From: Pedobacter sp. ok626
Lineage (GTDB): Bacteria > Bacteroidota > Bacteroidia > Sphingobacteriales > Sphingobacteriaceae
Length of the DNA: 64,000 bases
Direction: 5' to 3'
Assembly (NCBI RefSeq): GCF_900100435.1
Contig: NZ_FNEX01000008.1
Coordinates: 62,001 to 126,000, forward strand
The notes beneath the pieces were generated by a model. It was not told the origin of the DNA. It saw only the letters and a program-made list of their open reading frames with translations, and did no database searches. How positions within the stretch are numbered: position 1 is the first letter of the stretch; each line of letters starts with the position of its first letter. Positions 17,370-26,086 of the stretch are shown one piece after another. Made by a program: the position numbers and the translations under genes.

Positions 17370-17609
17370 ACGTATTCTCCCACGAGCATTATTAAAAGGG
17401 GACGCTGTATTGAACTGTATCATCCTGCCCATTGTCCATTTTTCGTACCAAGTAGTTTCGTATAGCTCGTTGATGAGTATCAACAACCTCTTGGCCTATC
17501 TTATTGGTTGGGGTGAACTAGTTTTGAAATGGAATAGGAAAAAAGACAATAATGAACCTGTAGATTTTCCGGACACAGGCTATCAATGGAACGAGCTTGG
17601 TAAACTTGT
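17370..17609. pseudogene. Scrambled, partly inverted copy of the ClbS/DfsB-like gene
   Basis: Two pieces of the gene at 8981-9487 are joined head to head. 17370-17472 matches about 9003-9107 in the same orientation, giving the gene's C-terminal part on the minus strand (NELYETTWYEKWTMGRMIQF). 17471-17609 matches the reverse complement of about 9214-9352, giving the middle part on the plus strand (MSINNLLAYLIGWGELVLKW and on). The join sits inside the inverted repeat GTTGAT-GAGT-ATCAAC at 17469-17484. Conservation is high, so the event is recent. No functional product is expected. Confidence 0.9.
17469..17484. repeat. Perfect 6-bp inverted repeat at inversion junction
   Basis: GTTGAT, a 4-base loop GAGT, then ATCAAC. 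It lies exactly where the minus-strand and plus-strand pieces of the ClbS-like remnant meet, as expected from a fold-back or short-homology inversion. Confidence 0.7.
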
Positions 17610-17687
17610 CATTTGTTAGAACCTATAGTATCCTACTCCCCAGTGTCCTCATCTCTGACAGTGGATCTTCAATATCAAATTCTTGTA

Positions 17688-17876
17688 TCACCACCTCCCA
17701 TGCCTTTCCTTAAAATTTGTTCTCAAATACCCTGCAGTGCCCAAAACAGGCAATGCAATCACAAAAATGATCCAGGCACATTTAGTCATCGGATTCAAAG
17801 CCTTGTTCCTTACCACTTGACCAACACCATAGATCATATAGAGACCTGTAAGTATAAAGAGAATAACGTAACTCAT
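17688..17876 (-). CDS. Small two-helix membrane protein (PLD-nuclease N-terminal-like)
   Basis: A 62-residue protein with two hydrophobic helices (residues 2-20 and 30-52). The segment CAWIIFVIALPVLGTAGYLR resembles the PLDc_N domain, which occurs alone in small membrane proteins or before phospholipase D domains in cardiolipin synthases. Its ATG directly follows the stop codon of the upstream membrane-protein gene (TAAATG), so the two are translationally coupled. Function unknown. Confidence 0.65.
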   Translation of the reverse strand: MSYVILFILTGLYMIYGVGQVVRNKALNPMTKCAWIIFVIALPVLGTAGYLRTNFKERHGRW

Positions 17877-18296
17877 TTAGATTATTACCTGCTGTTCCTC
17901 AACTTTAAACAACAACGCTCCAACAAACAGCGGTAAGGAATATGCACCAATTAGACTAAAAGTATCCCCAGACCAGAATTTTGTAAGGCCAGCCAAAGAC
18001 ATCAGTGTAAAAAGGCTAACACAACAAAGCAGACTAACCAATAAGAGCACCAATCTTATCAACCAAACAGGCTCATTCCGCTTTAACAAAACATCATAAC
18101 AAAACCACAGTACAAAAAAGCAAGGCGCGGATAAAACGCCTCCTACCAATACCGCGGGGAGATACAATTTCCAATAGCCTGTTGAGACACTGAATTCACC
18201 CGTTGCCGAAAATTTAAACAGGATCAGCGTAAGCTTAGGACCGACAAGCACACTTGTCAACCACACTAAGAGGGGAAATTTGTAATGTTGGCGCAT
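17877..18296 (-). CDS. Hypothetical four-helix membrane protein
   Basis: A 139-residue, strongly hydrophobic protein with about four transmembrane helices (around residues 8-25, 45-68, 80-104 and 113-132) and a charged cytoplasmic loop KRNEP between helices two and three. I recognise no family. It is paired without spacing with the following PLDc_N-like gene. Confidence 0.6.
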   Translation of the reverse strand: MRQHYKFPLLVWLTSVLVGPKLTLILFKFSATGEFSVSTGYWKLYLPAVLVGGVLSAPCFFVLWFCYDVLLKRNEPVWLIRLVLLLVSLLCCVSLFTLMSLAGLTKFWSGDTFSLIGAYSLPLFVGALLFKVEEQQVII

Positions 18297-18400
18297 ACTA
18301 TTAAAGATAGGATATATATGTCATTTTCAAAGTATTTCAATCACCCTCTTTCAGAAAACACTGTGCTCCCACAGCCCCGCCCCCATACTCCAGTACTATA

Positions 18401-18607
18401 TTATTTTTGCTTCTTTTTCATTGACCGGAGTTGTTTGATAAATGCTGCTTTACCTCTTCTCATCTTAATATCGCTTGGATAAAAATTGTCGACATATGCA
18501 TAGTAGTCATTTTGTTCTTTGGCTTTAAGCATAGTGGTTACTGCTTTTCTTACCGTTTCAGCGTATTGACCGAAGCTAGAGTTGGAAAAGAGGACGAAAG
18601 AATACAA
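18401..18607 (-). pseudogene. Short hypothetical protein with eroded signal peptide, probable remnant
   Basis: The 68-codon frame encodes FGQYAETVRKAVTTMLKAKE and a lysine-rich end. Bacteroidota proteins of this type start with a lysine-led, longer signal peptide ending in FGQ. Here only about 13 residues precede the FGQ site, the only start is a TTG, and a stop lies two codons further upstream. The N-terminus therefore seems lost. It could still be translated. Confidence 0.4.
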
Positions 18608-18680
18608 TTTCTATTATAATTAACAAGCTTTGAAGAGTAATAATGATAGTAGCTGTCTCTAAAAACCCGATCAAAGAAGA

Positions 18681-20051
18681 TCAATTAATCTGATTTCCAA
18701 TATTCATCTTTGACTGCAGAATACCAATCTTTGCCAGATAATTACTAAACCCATCAAATGCCCCAATCCTTGAAGTACTGATAATTTCATAAATACCTGT
18801 TCCGGAAGTAAATGTATATTGTGAATATAAGCAGATGGGAAGCTTCCGGTTATTATTAAACCGTCTATCCGGCCCACCGTTCCGGTTAACGTATCTCCAT
18901 GTATGATCAACTACTCTGGCATCACCGGGTACGCTTTCATCCTCAATAAACCGGGTTGTGCTACTCTCAATATGTAGGTTCTTGTAAAAAATCGCTGCAA
19001 ATTTACCGCCTCGCTTAACTAGCAACCGTTCTGGCAAAAAGAAAAGTTCGGTGTTCCTGAGCTTGATATGGGGTATATTTACATTTGTTTTCAAGTACTT
19101 ACTGGGTGCATTATTTGCATAAACCTGAGAAATAGCCACCCTATTGATCAACCTTCCTGCACCGCCGGTACGCTTCCAATCATTATTTTGCTGGCCATGC
19201 AAATACTGCCATTTCCGCTTTGTGGAAATAAAATCAGAAAAGTGTGTAACAAACCTATTATATATTACCGCCATCTGGTCGTCCATTTCATAATGAAGTT
19301 CCATTTCACATCTTTTCCTATCCAACTTTAATAAAAAATGAATTAATACTACAAAAAAACATACTCCCCCTCCAAGTATCCAAAGATAATAGGGGTTATT
19401 TATATAGATCTCTGATGAGCTCTGTTTAGAAATATCAACAACACTAAGTCGCGCCAGTTTTTTAGCAACATATCCTACTGTGTCATTGAAATGAATTTTA
19501 AGCCACTTTTTGTTTGTTGCATCCAGTAGTATAAATTCCTCATCATCTTTGGCAACGCCAAGTATTTTTGAATTACCGTTCGGTAGTGAACGTATGTACG
19601 AGCCGACATGGGAATCAATAATGGCAATATTTCTTGAACCACCCTCCTGCTTAATAATTTCGCTGCTACTTAGTGAATACTGAGAAAGAATAAACACAAA
19701 AGCGATCAACGGAAATATACCAAACCAGTTGACCAATGAAATCTTCGCTGTCTTTTCGTTAAGTTCATTTACAAAATCTTTCGAATCCACATCGGTCAAT
19801 TGATCAATGGGTGCCGATGTAATTGTATGAATTCCAGGATTCTGCACGATGATAGGCGATGCCGGACTTTGTACAACCCCTCCAATCTTCTGCCTGTAAT
19901 AAATACCATTAGTCCCGATCGTAACATAGGTACCTTTGGGGCCAGTATTGATACGCGCGCCTCTCACTCCTGCAGAATAGCTGATACCTCCCCTAGAAAA
20001 ATTAATACGCAGCAACCCCAATTTTAATGATTTTCGGTATAGTAATCCCAT
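18681..20051 (-). CDS. DUF4236-SH3 membrane protein, last gene of the PLD/VWA-like cluster
   Basis: A 456-residue protein with four parts. Residues 1-60 are a DUF4236 domain (YRKSLKLGLLRINFSRGGIS, then TGPKGTYVTIGTNGIYY). A transmembrane helix follows around 102-122. A bacterial SH3-like domain (about 145-205, IRSLPNGNSKILGVAKDDEEFILLD) leads to a second helix around 220-242. A 200-residue C-terminal domain of unknown type follows. The topology puts the SH3-like part outside and both ends inside. It starts 6 bases after the VWA-like gene. The combination suggests a membrane-associated sensor or scaffold; this is inference. Confidence 0.75.
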   Translation of the reverse strand: MGLLYRKSLKLGLLRINFSRGGISYSAGVRGARINTGPKGTYVTIGTNGIYYRQKIGGVVQSPASPIIVQNPGIHTITSAPIDQLTDVDSKDFVNELNEKTAKISLVNWFGIFPLIAFVFILSQYSLSSSEIIKQEGGSRNIAIIDSHVGSYIRSLPNGNSKILGVAKDDEEFILLDATNKKWLKIHFNDTVGYVAKKLARLSVVDISKQSSSEIYINNPYYLWILGGGVCFFVVLIHFLLKLDRKRCEMELHYEMDDQMAVIYNRFVTHFSDFISTKRKWQYLHGQQNNDWKRTGGAGRLINRVAISQVYANNAPSKYLKTNVNIPHIKLRNTELFFLPERLLVKRGGKFAAIFYKNLHIESSTTRFIEDESVPGDARVVDHTWRYVNRNGGPDRRFNNNRKLPICLYSQYTFTSGTGIYEIISTSRIGAFDGFSNYLAKIGILQSKMNIGNQIN

Positions 20052-20057
20052 AATAAA

Positions 20058-20999
20058 TTATTGAGTTGTAGTTTGTTTAATAAAACCAATAGTAGTATGG
20101 TCAATTTCGGTTTGATTGGCCATTATAGATTTAAGTTCGAAGTGTTTAATGCCGGATTCCCGTAGCCAGTCTGACCAAATCACCTTCATAATCTCCATAT
20201 CAGTCGGATGAATAGTCGCTGCTCCGGATTTTGAAAGCGACCTGTCATACATTTCCAGTACAAGTACTTCGAGATTTTTTAGATATTGATTATTAACAGG
20301 ATTGATTTTAAATTGGGGATTTAAACCAAGGAAATGCTCCAGATTAGATGCCCTGGATTTTAAATAAGCCTTTCTAAAGGCATCTACTTTTTGTTTACTT
20401 AAATCATATCCTTTACCATATATTCCCGCTTCGATATAACCATCTGTCATCAAGATAAGAATATTCCTATAGGCCTGAATACTGTTCCCCCTTTTAAATG
20501 CGGGCTTCACAATGCTGCCATCGATTCCTGAATTAAAATACGTCCATATATCAGCCCCGTGATTGGCTAAACTAGCCTTAGCATTAATTCTGGCGTATTC
20601 CGCGTTAAATAAAGTTACATCACTGCTCAATTTTCTTTTGGACCTACCCATGATATAGTCAATCCTCTCAAGTTGACGATCTTGAAAGGGTCCGAAATCT
20701 ATATTCAAAACCTCAGTATTAATTTTATATATGCCTATCAATCCCCTGTTTATAAAATCCACTGAGAATTTATCCATCTGCCGGTCTAACCTTTTTATCC
20801 TAAGTATATCCGGATATATCTTGCTTAAAACGCTAGATACAATCTTTGCATCTGACACAGGTTTCGGGTAAAGCTTAGTATTTAAGCGATTAGAAAGGTC
20901 CGGGGCGAAAATTATATTATAGTGTGTCACCTGCTGACGTTGTGCCTGAGCAAAATTGCCTGAAAGCAACAGAATAACTAAAATATATCTCTGAATCAT
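20058..20999 (-). CDS. Secreted protein with VWA-like features
   Basis: A 313-residue protein with a signal peptide (residues 1-19, ending FAQAQ). The first strand ends in IIFAPDLSNRLN, resembling the D-x-S start of a von Willebrand A metal site, though the second serine is absent. The later strand ILILMTDGYIEAG matches the usual ILLTDG element. The VWA call is tentative and the metal site looks incomplete. Its start overlaps the stop of the upstream PLD-like gene by 4 bases, so synthesis is coupled. Confidence 0.6.
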   Translation of the reverse strand: MIQRYILVILLLSGNFAQAQRQQVTHYNIIFAPDLSNRLNTKLYPKPVSDAKIVSSVLSKIYPDILRIKRLDRQMDKFSVDFINRGLIGIYKINTEVLNIDFGPFQDRQLERIDYIMGRSKRKLSSDVTLFNAEYARINAKASLANHGADIWTYFNSGIDGSIVKPAFKRGNSIQAYRNILILMTDGYIEAGIYGKGYDLSKQKVDAFRKAYLKSRASNLEHFLGLNPQFKINPVNNQYLKNLEVLVLEMYDRSLSKSGAATIHPTDMEIMKVIWSDWLRESGIKHFELKSIMANQTEIDHTTIGFIKQTTTQ

Positions 21000-23149
21000 A
21001 ATTTAACCCTTTTATCAATTTGACTTAATTTTAATTTTTCCATTTGCCATGTTACAGCTGTCTCAAATGCATTTTTTGATTTCTCAGTTGCCTTAACTAT
21101 CGCATATTCTTCATGTAGATAGTCATTCCAGCCTTCAAGAAATATATTGATTCTATCATTTAGTGAATCGACGGAGATCGGCAGGCGATCATTTTGAACA
21201 TGGCTTTTATAAATAGCGGCGGCATCCCGTATATGTTGCTTTCCAGATATTAAATCAGTTTTTTTAATTTCTTGCAGGCGATTCAGTTTTGAAGGTAAAG
21301 ATGACAACAGCGCTTCAGTGATTGCAAACTGGGACGAAAGCTCAATGTTTAAATTCTCAATCGACTGAACCTCCACCCTTAAACCCTGCACTTTTATTTC
21401 TTCTGCCTGAATATCCTCCTGCAGATGTTTGATTAATAAATCATTTTTTAATCTGGCTACATCCGGATTTCTCTCTGCGAATATGGAAATGAGTTTTTCA
21501 AAAGCAAATTTTAACATAAACAGTCCGAAACCACCAAGCAAGAATACCAGATAAAAATTGGGGTCTTTGAAAGCCATAGTAAACTCCCATAATTTAGTTT
21601 CGTCTCCACTAAGGTATTTCATTTGATATATGGAAGCCGCAACTTTGTAAGCTATTGCACCATCAACAAAGATTACACCTATCACAAACATTAGTATGAT
21701 TATCCAATTTTTGGTCGTAAATAATTTAATCAATGAGCAGCAGACCGGAATACTAACAAAAAGAAAAATAAATAAGATGCCCGAACCTGTTTTAGATAGG
21801 GTCAACTTCAAAGCATCCGCATTAAATATCTCCGGTTCTAAAGCACTGGCACCATTTCTCATTGCTTCTTTCGCATCCGCGACACTAAAAAGCAAAATAT
21901 AAGCAGCAGATGAATAGAACATGACGATGTAAGAAAACAAAAGTATGTTAGCAACTACAACAGGGATGAACTCAAACCATTTAAATTTGGGGACCACAAA
22001 TTCCCGCTGTGCTGTTTTTATTTTTTCACCAATTGTGACAATAGCATCCTCAACCGATTTTATTTTGATGTTTTTTATCCCATCAATTTCTAATTTATTT
22101 TTATCAATATCGGATTTTAAAGAAATCAGTTTAGCCTTTGCATTTGCCGTTTCATGATCTGACTCTAGCTCAGCAGTATTTAACTGTAAGGTTAGGTTTT
22201 CTTCAAATGCATTTATACTTTTTATCTCCTGCTCATCTATTTTTGTCAGGAGCCTGCGCTTTTTATCTTCAACTACATCGATGTCATTTATAAAAACAGA
22301 ATACACGGTATCAAGTGCTTTAATTAATACCTGATGGTCTCCATTATTGAATTTAGATCTGTCGTACCCTTGACGGCGTAGCAATACGCGATCAAAGTTG
22401 CCGATTTCCGCAGCTATCATTGAATCTAATACATTTGTAAAATCATTAATCGCATGATTTTTAGCAGAATGACTTTCAATTTTTCGCTCAGCATTAACCT
22501 CCTCCTTTATATCATCAGCAGGTAGCGATTCACCTTTTAGCGATAGCGCTTTTTCCTGTATATCCCGGAAGTTATTCATTAAGCTCTCTACAGTTCCCGG
22601 ATGATTGGTTACAATTATACTTTCATGATTATTCTTCCTGGCATTTAATGACCAGTTATAGGATCCATGTAGCGCAGTTTTTTTATCGATGATGCAAAAT
22701 TTCTGATGCATCATTCCATAACCTATATTCTTAACCTTTGTAACAACAGCCCCTTTAGTAACTAAATCTTCAAAGTTTAGTTTTTTATTTTCCTGATTAT
22801 CACCAATGATAAGTTGTACAATTACACCAGCAGATAATTTCCGCTCAATAATTTCAAATAATTCATCATCCGTGAACCAGGAGCTGGCAACAAGGATTTC
22901 AAATTCTGCCCCTTCTATTTCCTTTACAATACGGGCAAAAATATCCCTGTTGTTGTGGAGCACTTCTTGTTCCAGTTCTTGATCTAATATTTCCATGTCA
23001 AATAAGTTTGTGATACCTGAGGACCCGAAGGCCCTCACTAAGATTCTCCTGAGAGATCTTACGGTATACATATTGAGCGCAAGTGATTCTAAAAATTCAG
23101 GGGTCGTCTTTTCTATTTCAGATTTAGAGTCAGATAAAACCCAAATCAA
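20996..23149 (-). CDS. Membrane-anchored phospholipase D-like (single HKD) coiled-coil protein
   Basis: The 717-residue protein has an N-terminal helix region (1-60), then one PLD-like domain (about 65-200) with the complete motif H148-Q-K150-x4-D155 followed by GSYNW (162-166). Long charged coiled coils flank (about 300-375 and 560-640) a membrane region of roughly four helices (about 390-550). Single-HKD proteins of this type usually dimerise to form one nuclease or phosphodiesterase site. The start is a TTG directly after the previous gene's stop; the first ATG would be at 23068. It is the core of the four-gene cluster. The substrate, nucleic acid or lipid, is unknown. Confidence 0.78.
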   Translation of the reverse strand: MIWVLSDSKSEIEKTTPEFLESLALNMYTVRSLRRILVRAFGSSGITNLFDMEILDQELEQEVLHNNRDIFARIVKEIEGAEFEILVASSWFTDDELFEIIERKLSAGVIVQLIIGDNQENKKLNFEDLVTKGAVVTKVKNIGYGMMHQKFCIIDKKTALHGSYNWSLNARKNNHESIIVTNHPGTVESLMNNFRDIQEKALSLKGESLPADDIKEEVNAERKIESHSAKNHAINDFTNVLDSMIAAEIGNFDRVLLRRQGYDRSKFNNGDHQVLIKALDTVYSVFINDIDVVEDKKRRLLTKIDEQEIKSINAFEENLTLQLNTAELESDHETANAKAKLISLKSDIDKNKLEIDGIKNIKIKSVEDAIVTIGEKIKTAQREFVVPKFKWFEFIPVVVANILLFSYIVMFYSSAAYILLFSVADAKEAMRNGASALEPEIFNADALKLTLSKTGSGILFIFLFVSIPVCCSLIKLFTTKNWIIILMFVIGVIFVDGAIAYKVAASIYQMKYLSGDETKLWEFTMAFKDPNFYLVFLLGGFGLFMLKFAFEKLISIFAERNPDVARLKNDLLIKHLQEDIQAEEIKVQGLRVEVQSIENLNIELSSQFAITEALLSSLPSKLNRLQEIKKTDLISGKQHIRDAAAIYKSHVQNDRLPISVDSLNDRINIFLEGWNDYLHEEYAIVKATEKSKNAFETAVTWQMEKLKLSQIDKRVKL

Positions 23150-23356
23150 TTAACTATGATGACAAGTTGGCGAACAGTAATAACAACCATCGGCTTTTGA
23201 GTAGCTTTTTTTTGCCACTATAACTGCGCTTGCGCATGAAGTAAACTCTCCCAAATGCAATCTATTAATTACCTCGGGTAAACGCGGGCAAGTTTCATTA
23301 TGGACTTCATGATCACCATTTGGTTGTGCATTTTTGTTTACGTAATACTTTCTCAT
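23150..23356 (-). CDS. Small cysteine-rich conserved protein
   Basis: A 68-residue protein of a conserved Bacteroidota family: YYVNKNAQPNGDHEVH, a Cys-containing ETCPRLP, a central FTSCASAVIVAKK, and the end DGCYYCSPTCHHS. The spaced cysteines and histidines suggest a zinc site. It has no signal peptide and is probably cytoplasmic. It opens the cluster and ends immediately before the TTG start of the PLD-like gene. Its function is unknown. Confidence 0.75.
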   Translation of the reverse strand: MRKYYVNKNAQPNGDHEVHNETCPRLPEVINRLHLGEFTSCASAVIVAKKSYSKADGCYYCSPTCHHS

Positions 23357-23448
23357 AATTTAAAATTTTAGTTCCTAATTATGATTCGAAAGTAGGTATG
23401 CAAACAAAGCTTTCCTTACGGGAAACCGTAAAGCGAGAAATTAAAGTA

Positions 23449-24117
23449 TCAGATAATTTTGAAATCTTTACAATAGGCAATCAGCTGTTCATTGGTCGAA
23501 AAACTCATCACCTCTCTAATCAGATTGAGGCGTTTTTCAATGCTGCTCAAACCAGAAGGCTTGATATTCTGGTCGTCCAGATGTTTAGGGATCTCTTTTT
23601 GCTTTACACCACCAGCAAGCAAAGCAATAATAGTGGTATCGTAGCTTGTAAAATCATAGGTGTTTCTTTCTTTCATGAGCACCTTCATTTGAGCAGGAAA
23701 ATACTTCTTTCCTTCGGCAATCGCTTCAAGGGCCAATTTGAGCTCCTTCGCATCATGCCGGGCTTTACGCACATAGCCGTCAATTCCCAGGTCTTTAATC
23801 AGCACGTCAATCACGGCAGACTTCCCCTCTGCCGAAAATACTAATACTTTAAGCCCGGGTTGCTCATCTTTAGCCGCCTTAATCAGCGCTGCTCCGTCAA
23901 CAATTTTCTGAACATGATGATCTTCCTCAAATGAAAGATCGGTGATCAGCAGATCAAAAGGCTGACCTGTTTTGATTGCCTTTTGGATTCGGGCAAAAGC
24001 ATCGTCGCAGTAAAACACATAATCCGAAGCTACAATTTTCAGGTCCTCTATAGTTTTGCGGACAGAAATACTGGTGCTTTCCTGATCCTCTGCAATTAAT
24101 ACGCGTTCGAACATCAT
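23449..24117 (-). CDS. Two-component response regulator
   Basis: A 222-residue regulator. The receiver domain (1-130) has the acidic residues E10-D11 in LIAEDQE, the phosphoacceptor D60 in LLITDLSFEE, and the FSAEGKS and GYVRKAR switch elements. The C-terminal part (about 150-222, YDTTIIALLAGGVKQKEIPKHL) resembles a LuxR-type helix-turn-helix. It follows the sensor kinase gene by 6 bases and pairs with it. The PLD-like cluster begins about 90 bases downstream on the same strand, so it may be a target or part of the same unit. Confidence 0.9.
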   Translation of the reverse strand: MMFERVLIAEDQESTSISVRKTIEDLKIVASDYVFYCDDAFARIQKAIKTGQPFDLLITDLSFEEDHHVQKIVDGAALIKAAKDEQPGLKVLVFSAEGKSAVIDVLIKDLGIDGYVRKARHDAKELKLALEAIAEGKKYFPAQMKVLMKERNTYDFTSYDTTIIALLAGGVKQKEIPKHLDDQNIKPSGLSSIEKRLNLIREVMSFSTNEQLIAYCKDFKII

Positions 24118-24123
24118 ATATCT

Positions 24124-25809
24124 TTAGGTAGTTGTAAAGGAAATGTGAATACTCAATCCCCTATCTTTTTCTGTATCAAAAGTAATTGCCCCACCAATAC
24201 TGCAGATACGGTTTCCCGTATTAGTCAGCCCATTTTTAAAATTTGGCTTCCCTTTGATCCCTACCCCATCATCCATATAATAAATATTTACCTGGTTCCC
24301 ACTTCGCTCAAACCTAACGACCACATTATTTGCGCCGCTATGCTTTTTCATATTCACCATCAGTTCCTGCAGGATATACTCTATTTCATGTTTTGCTTTT
24401 GGACTCACCTGGTTCCACAATGCGTCATCATTGCCTACAAAAGAGATTCTCCTGTCGTTGGCACCAAATGAAGCCATTAAACTATTAATTTTTTCCTGGA
24501 AATTATGCTCAGCAACAGGGTGCTCTTCATAGGTAATGTCACGCGACTTCTCATAAAGCACTTCTATGTCATCCAAAATACTTTCTTTATCCACCTCTTC
24601 CCGATTTTCAATTTCAGACATCATCCTGTACAACCCGTTTGCAACAACATCATGTACCTTTTTATGAATTTTCAGTTGATTCTCGCGAATGGCAGCTTTA
24701 GACTCCAAAGCTAACTTTTGCTTTCTTTTCTTATACCAGAGCGCAAAAATAACAACGCTGGCTACAATCAGCACAAACGTCCCAGCCAGTAAAAATTTCT
24801 GTTTAGTAATTTGATACTTCTTTTCCACATTGTCCTTCTGCAAATTGAGGTTATCCGCTTTACTCTTCTCCGTTTCATACCGGATCACAGCAAACTGGTT
24901 CTTAGCAGCATTGCGGTCAGTTTCTAGACTATCTTGTAATTTTTTGTACGTTTCAAAATATTGTTTTGATTGCTGATGCGGGCTTAGTTTAATCAGTCTT
25001 TCCAGCGCATACAACTGATCGTCCGCGCTTTTTATCTGCTGTGCCAAAAGATACATCCTATGTGCATAAACAATTGCAGAATCTGGCTTTTTAGCCATAT
25101 AAAAATCGGTAAGGTGAGCTAAACTTGCGTTCAGCCCAAATAGGTCATTTTCTTTCTGGCGAATGTGCAAAGCTTTTAAAAAATCGGGAACCGGATTATA
25201 TAGAGGGTTTTGCAACCATTTCGTTTTTGAAATATTGGATAATATCCTCGAAAATGTGATCGGATCATCTTGTATACTTTTGGTTGCGATCAGCTTGTTA
25301 AAATATTGAAGTGCTTCATCGTACTTATGCTGGTCAGTTAAATTAGCAGCCAGATTATTTAGATAAATATTCCTGGAAGCTTCTTTATTCGAGAACTCAA
25401 TTGCCTTGAGCAGAAACTCAGCAGACTCCTGATCATGTTTTAACCGACTGGCCATTTTTCCCAGATTGTTATAATTGGAAGACAAGATTTCCCTTTCAGC
25501 GTCAACCTTGGGATCCAGATACTTTATCGCGGAGAGCGAAATTTCCTGACTTCCAAAAAAATCACCCCGGTCACCGCTAATGATAGCCATATTGATCAAC
25601 GATTTTGCAACTTTAACACTATCGTTGTCTTTTAAGGCTTTCTCTTTAGCTTTATTAAAGTATAGGAAACTACTATCTGGAAGATGATGATCAGAAAAAT
25701 ACCAGGCCCGATCATAATATGGATTTTCCTTAGAAACCTTCTCTGTAATCCGATCCTGATGACAAGAATATAAAAGAAATAAAAGAAGAGGCGTTGTATA
25801 TCTTTTCAA
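24124..25809 (-). CDS. TPR-containing sensor histidine kinase (DesK/NarL-type)
   Basis: The 561-residue kinase starts with a lipoprotein-like signal (LLLFLLYSC, Cys16). Residues 30-300 form tetratricopeptide helices on the periplasmic side, a transmembrane helix spans about 340-358, and a cytoplasmic kinase core follows. The phosphoacceptor is probably His386 in KVHDVVANGLY. The ATP-binding part shows the N-box QELMVNMKKH and the G-box DDGVGI. Such TPR sensors are common in Bacteroidota and pair with the adjacent LuxR-type regulator. The signal is unknown. Confidence 0.92.
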   Translation of the reverse strand: MKRYTTPLLLFLLYSCHQDRITEKVSKENPYYDRAWYFSDHHLPDSSFLYFNKAKEKALKDNDSVKVAKSLINMAIISGDRGDFFGSQEISLSAIKYLDPKVDAEREILSSNYNNLGKMASRLKHDQESAEFLLKAIEFSNKEASRNIYLNNLAANLTDQHKYDEALQYFNKLIATKSIQDDPITFSRILSNISKTKWLQNPLYNPVPDFLKALHIRQKENDLFGLNASLAHLTDFYMAKKPDSAIVYAHRMYLLAQQIKSADDQLYALERLIKLSPHQQSKQYFETYKKLQDSLETDRNAAKNQFAVIRYETEKSKADNLNLQKDNVEKKYQITKQKFLLAGTFVLIVASVVIFALWYKKRKQKLALESKAAIRENQLKIHKKVHDVVANGLYRMMSEIENREEVDKESILDDIEVLYEKSRDITYEEHPVAEHNFQEKINSLMASFGANDRRISFVGNDDALWNQVSPKAKHEIEYILQELMVNMKKHSGANNVVVRFERSGNQVNIYYMDDGVGIKGKPNFKNGLTNTGNRICSIGGAITFDTEKDRGLSIHISFTTT

Positions 25810-25831
25810 GATTTTTATTATTTCCCTAAAG

Positions 25832-25862
25832 TAAAAAAAATACGGGCAAAAAATGCCCGTAT
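25832..25862 (-). terminator. Rho-independent terminator of the 51-aa peptide gene
   Basis: A perfect 9-bp stem (ATACGGGCA / TGCCCGTAT, 25840-25862) with a 5-base loop. On the minus strand it is followed by a run of eight U. It lies between the small gene's stop at 25872 and the histidine kinase start at 25809. Confidence 0.88.
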
Positions 25863-25871
25863 TCTTTATTA

Positions 25872-26027
25872 TTACCTGGGTGGGTTGTTGCCCATTTCAC
25901 CGCCTGGACCATCAGGCGAATCTGGTATATCATTAGTGGTTACAACCTGATCGTTATTAGTTGATGGCGTAGTTGAATGCGAAGGACAAATAAATCCCAT
26001 TAAAAGATAGAAAATAATACTATACAT
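25872..26027 (-). CDS. 51-residue secreted or membrane peptide
   Basis: A short frame starting MYSIIFYLLMGFICPSHS, a hydrophobic leader with a Cys, then an acidic, proline- and asparagine-rich tail ending PGGEMGNNPPR. The rest shows no known motif. It is followed 9 bases later by a strong terminator, which supports it being a real transcript. It could be a tiny lipoprotein with Cys14 or a secreted peptide. It lies just upstream of the TPR kinase. Confidence 0.5.
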   Translation of the reverse strand: MYSIIFYLLMGFICPSHSTTPSTNNDQVVTTNDIPDSPDGPGGEMGNNPPR

Positions 26028-26062
26028 GATTCAAAAATTTTAGAATTGAAATACTTGGTAGG

Positions 26063-26086
26063 CCTCCGCGAATCCTATCGCGGAGG
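26063..26086. repeat. Perfect 9-bp inverted repeat between divergent genes
   Basis: CCTCCGCGA, a 6-base loop, TCGCGGAGG. No T-run follows on either strand, so it is not an ordinary terminator. It sits 36 bases upstream of the 51-residue peptide gene and could be an operator or a leader hairpin. Confidence 0.6.

Noticed and set aside
17613..17936. 107-codon plus-strand frame with cysteines
   Set aside because: It lies mostly opposite the coupled membrane genes at 17688-18296 and has no coherent composition.
23398..23844. 148-codon plus-strand frame
   Set aside because: It is opposite the response regulator gene, whose domains are clear.
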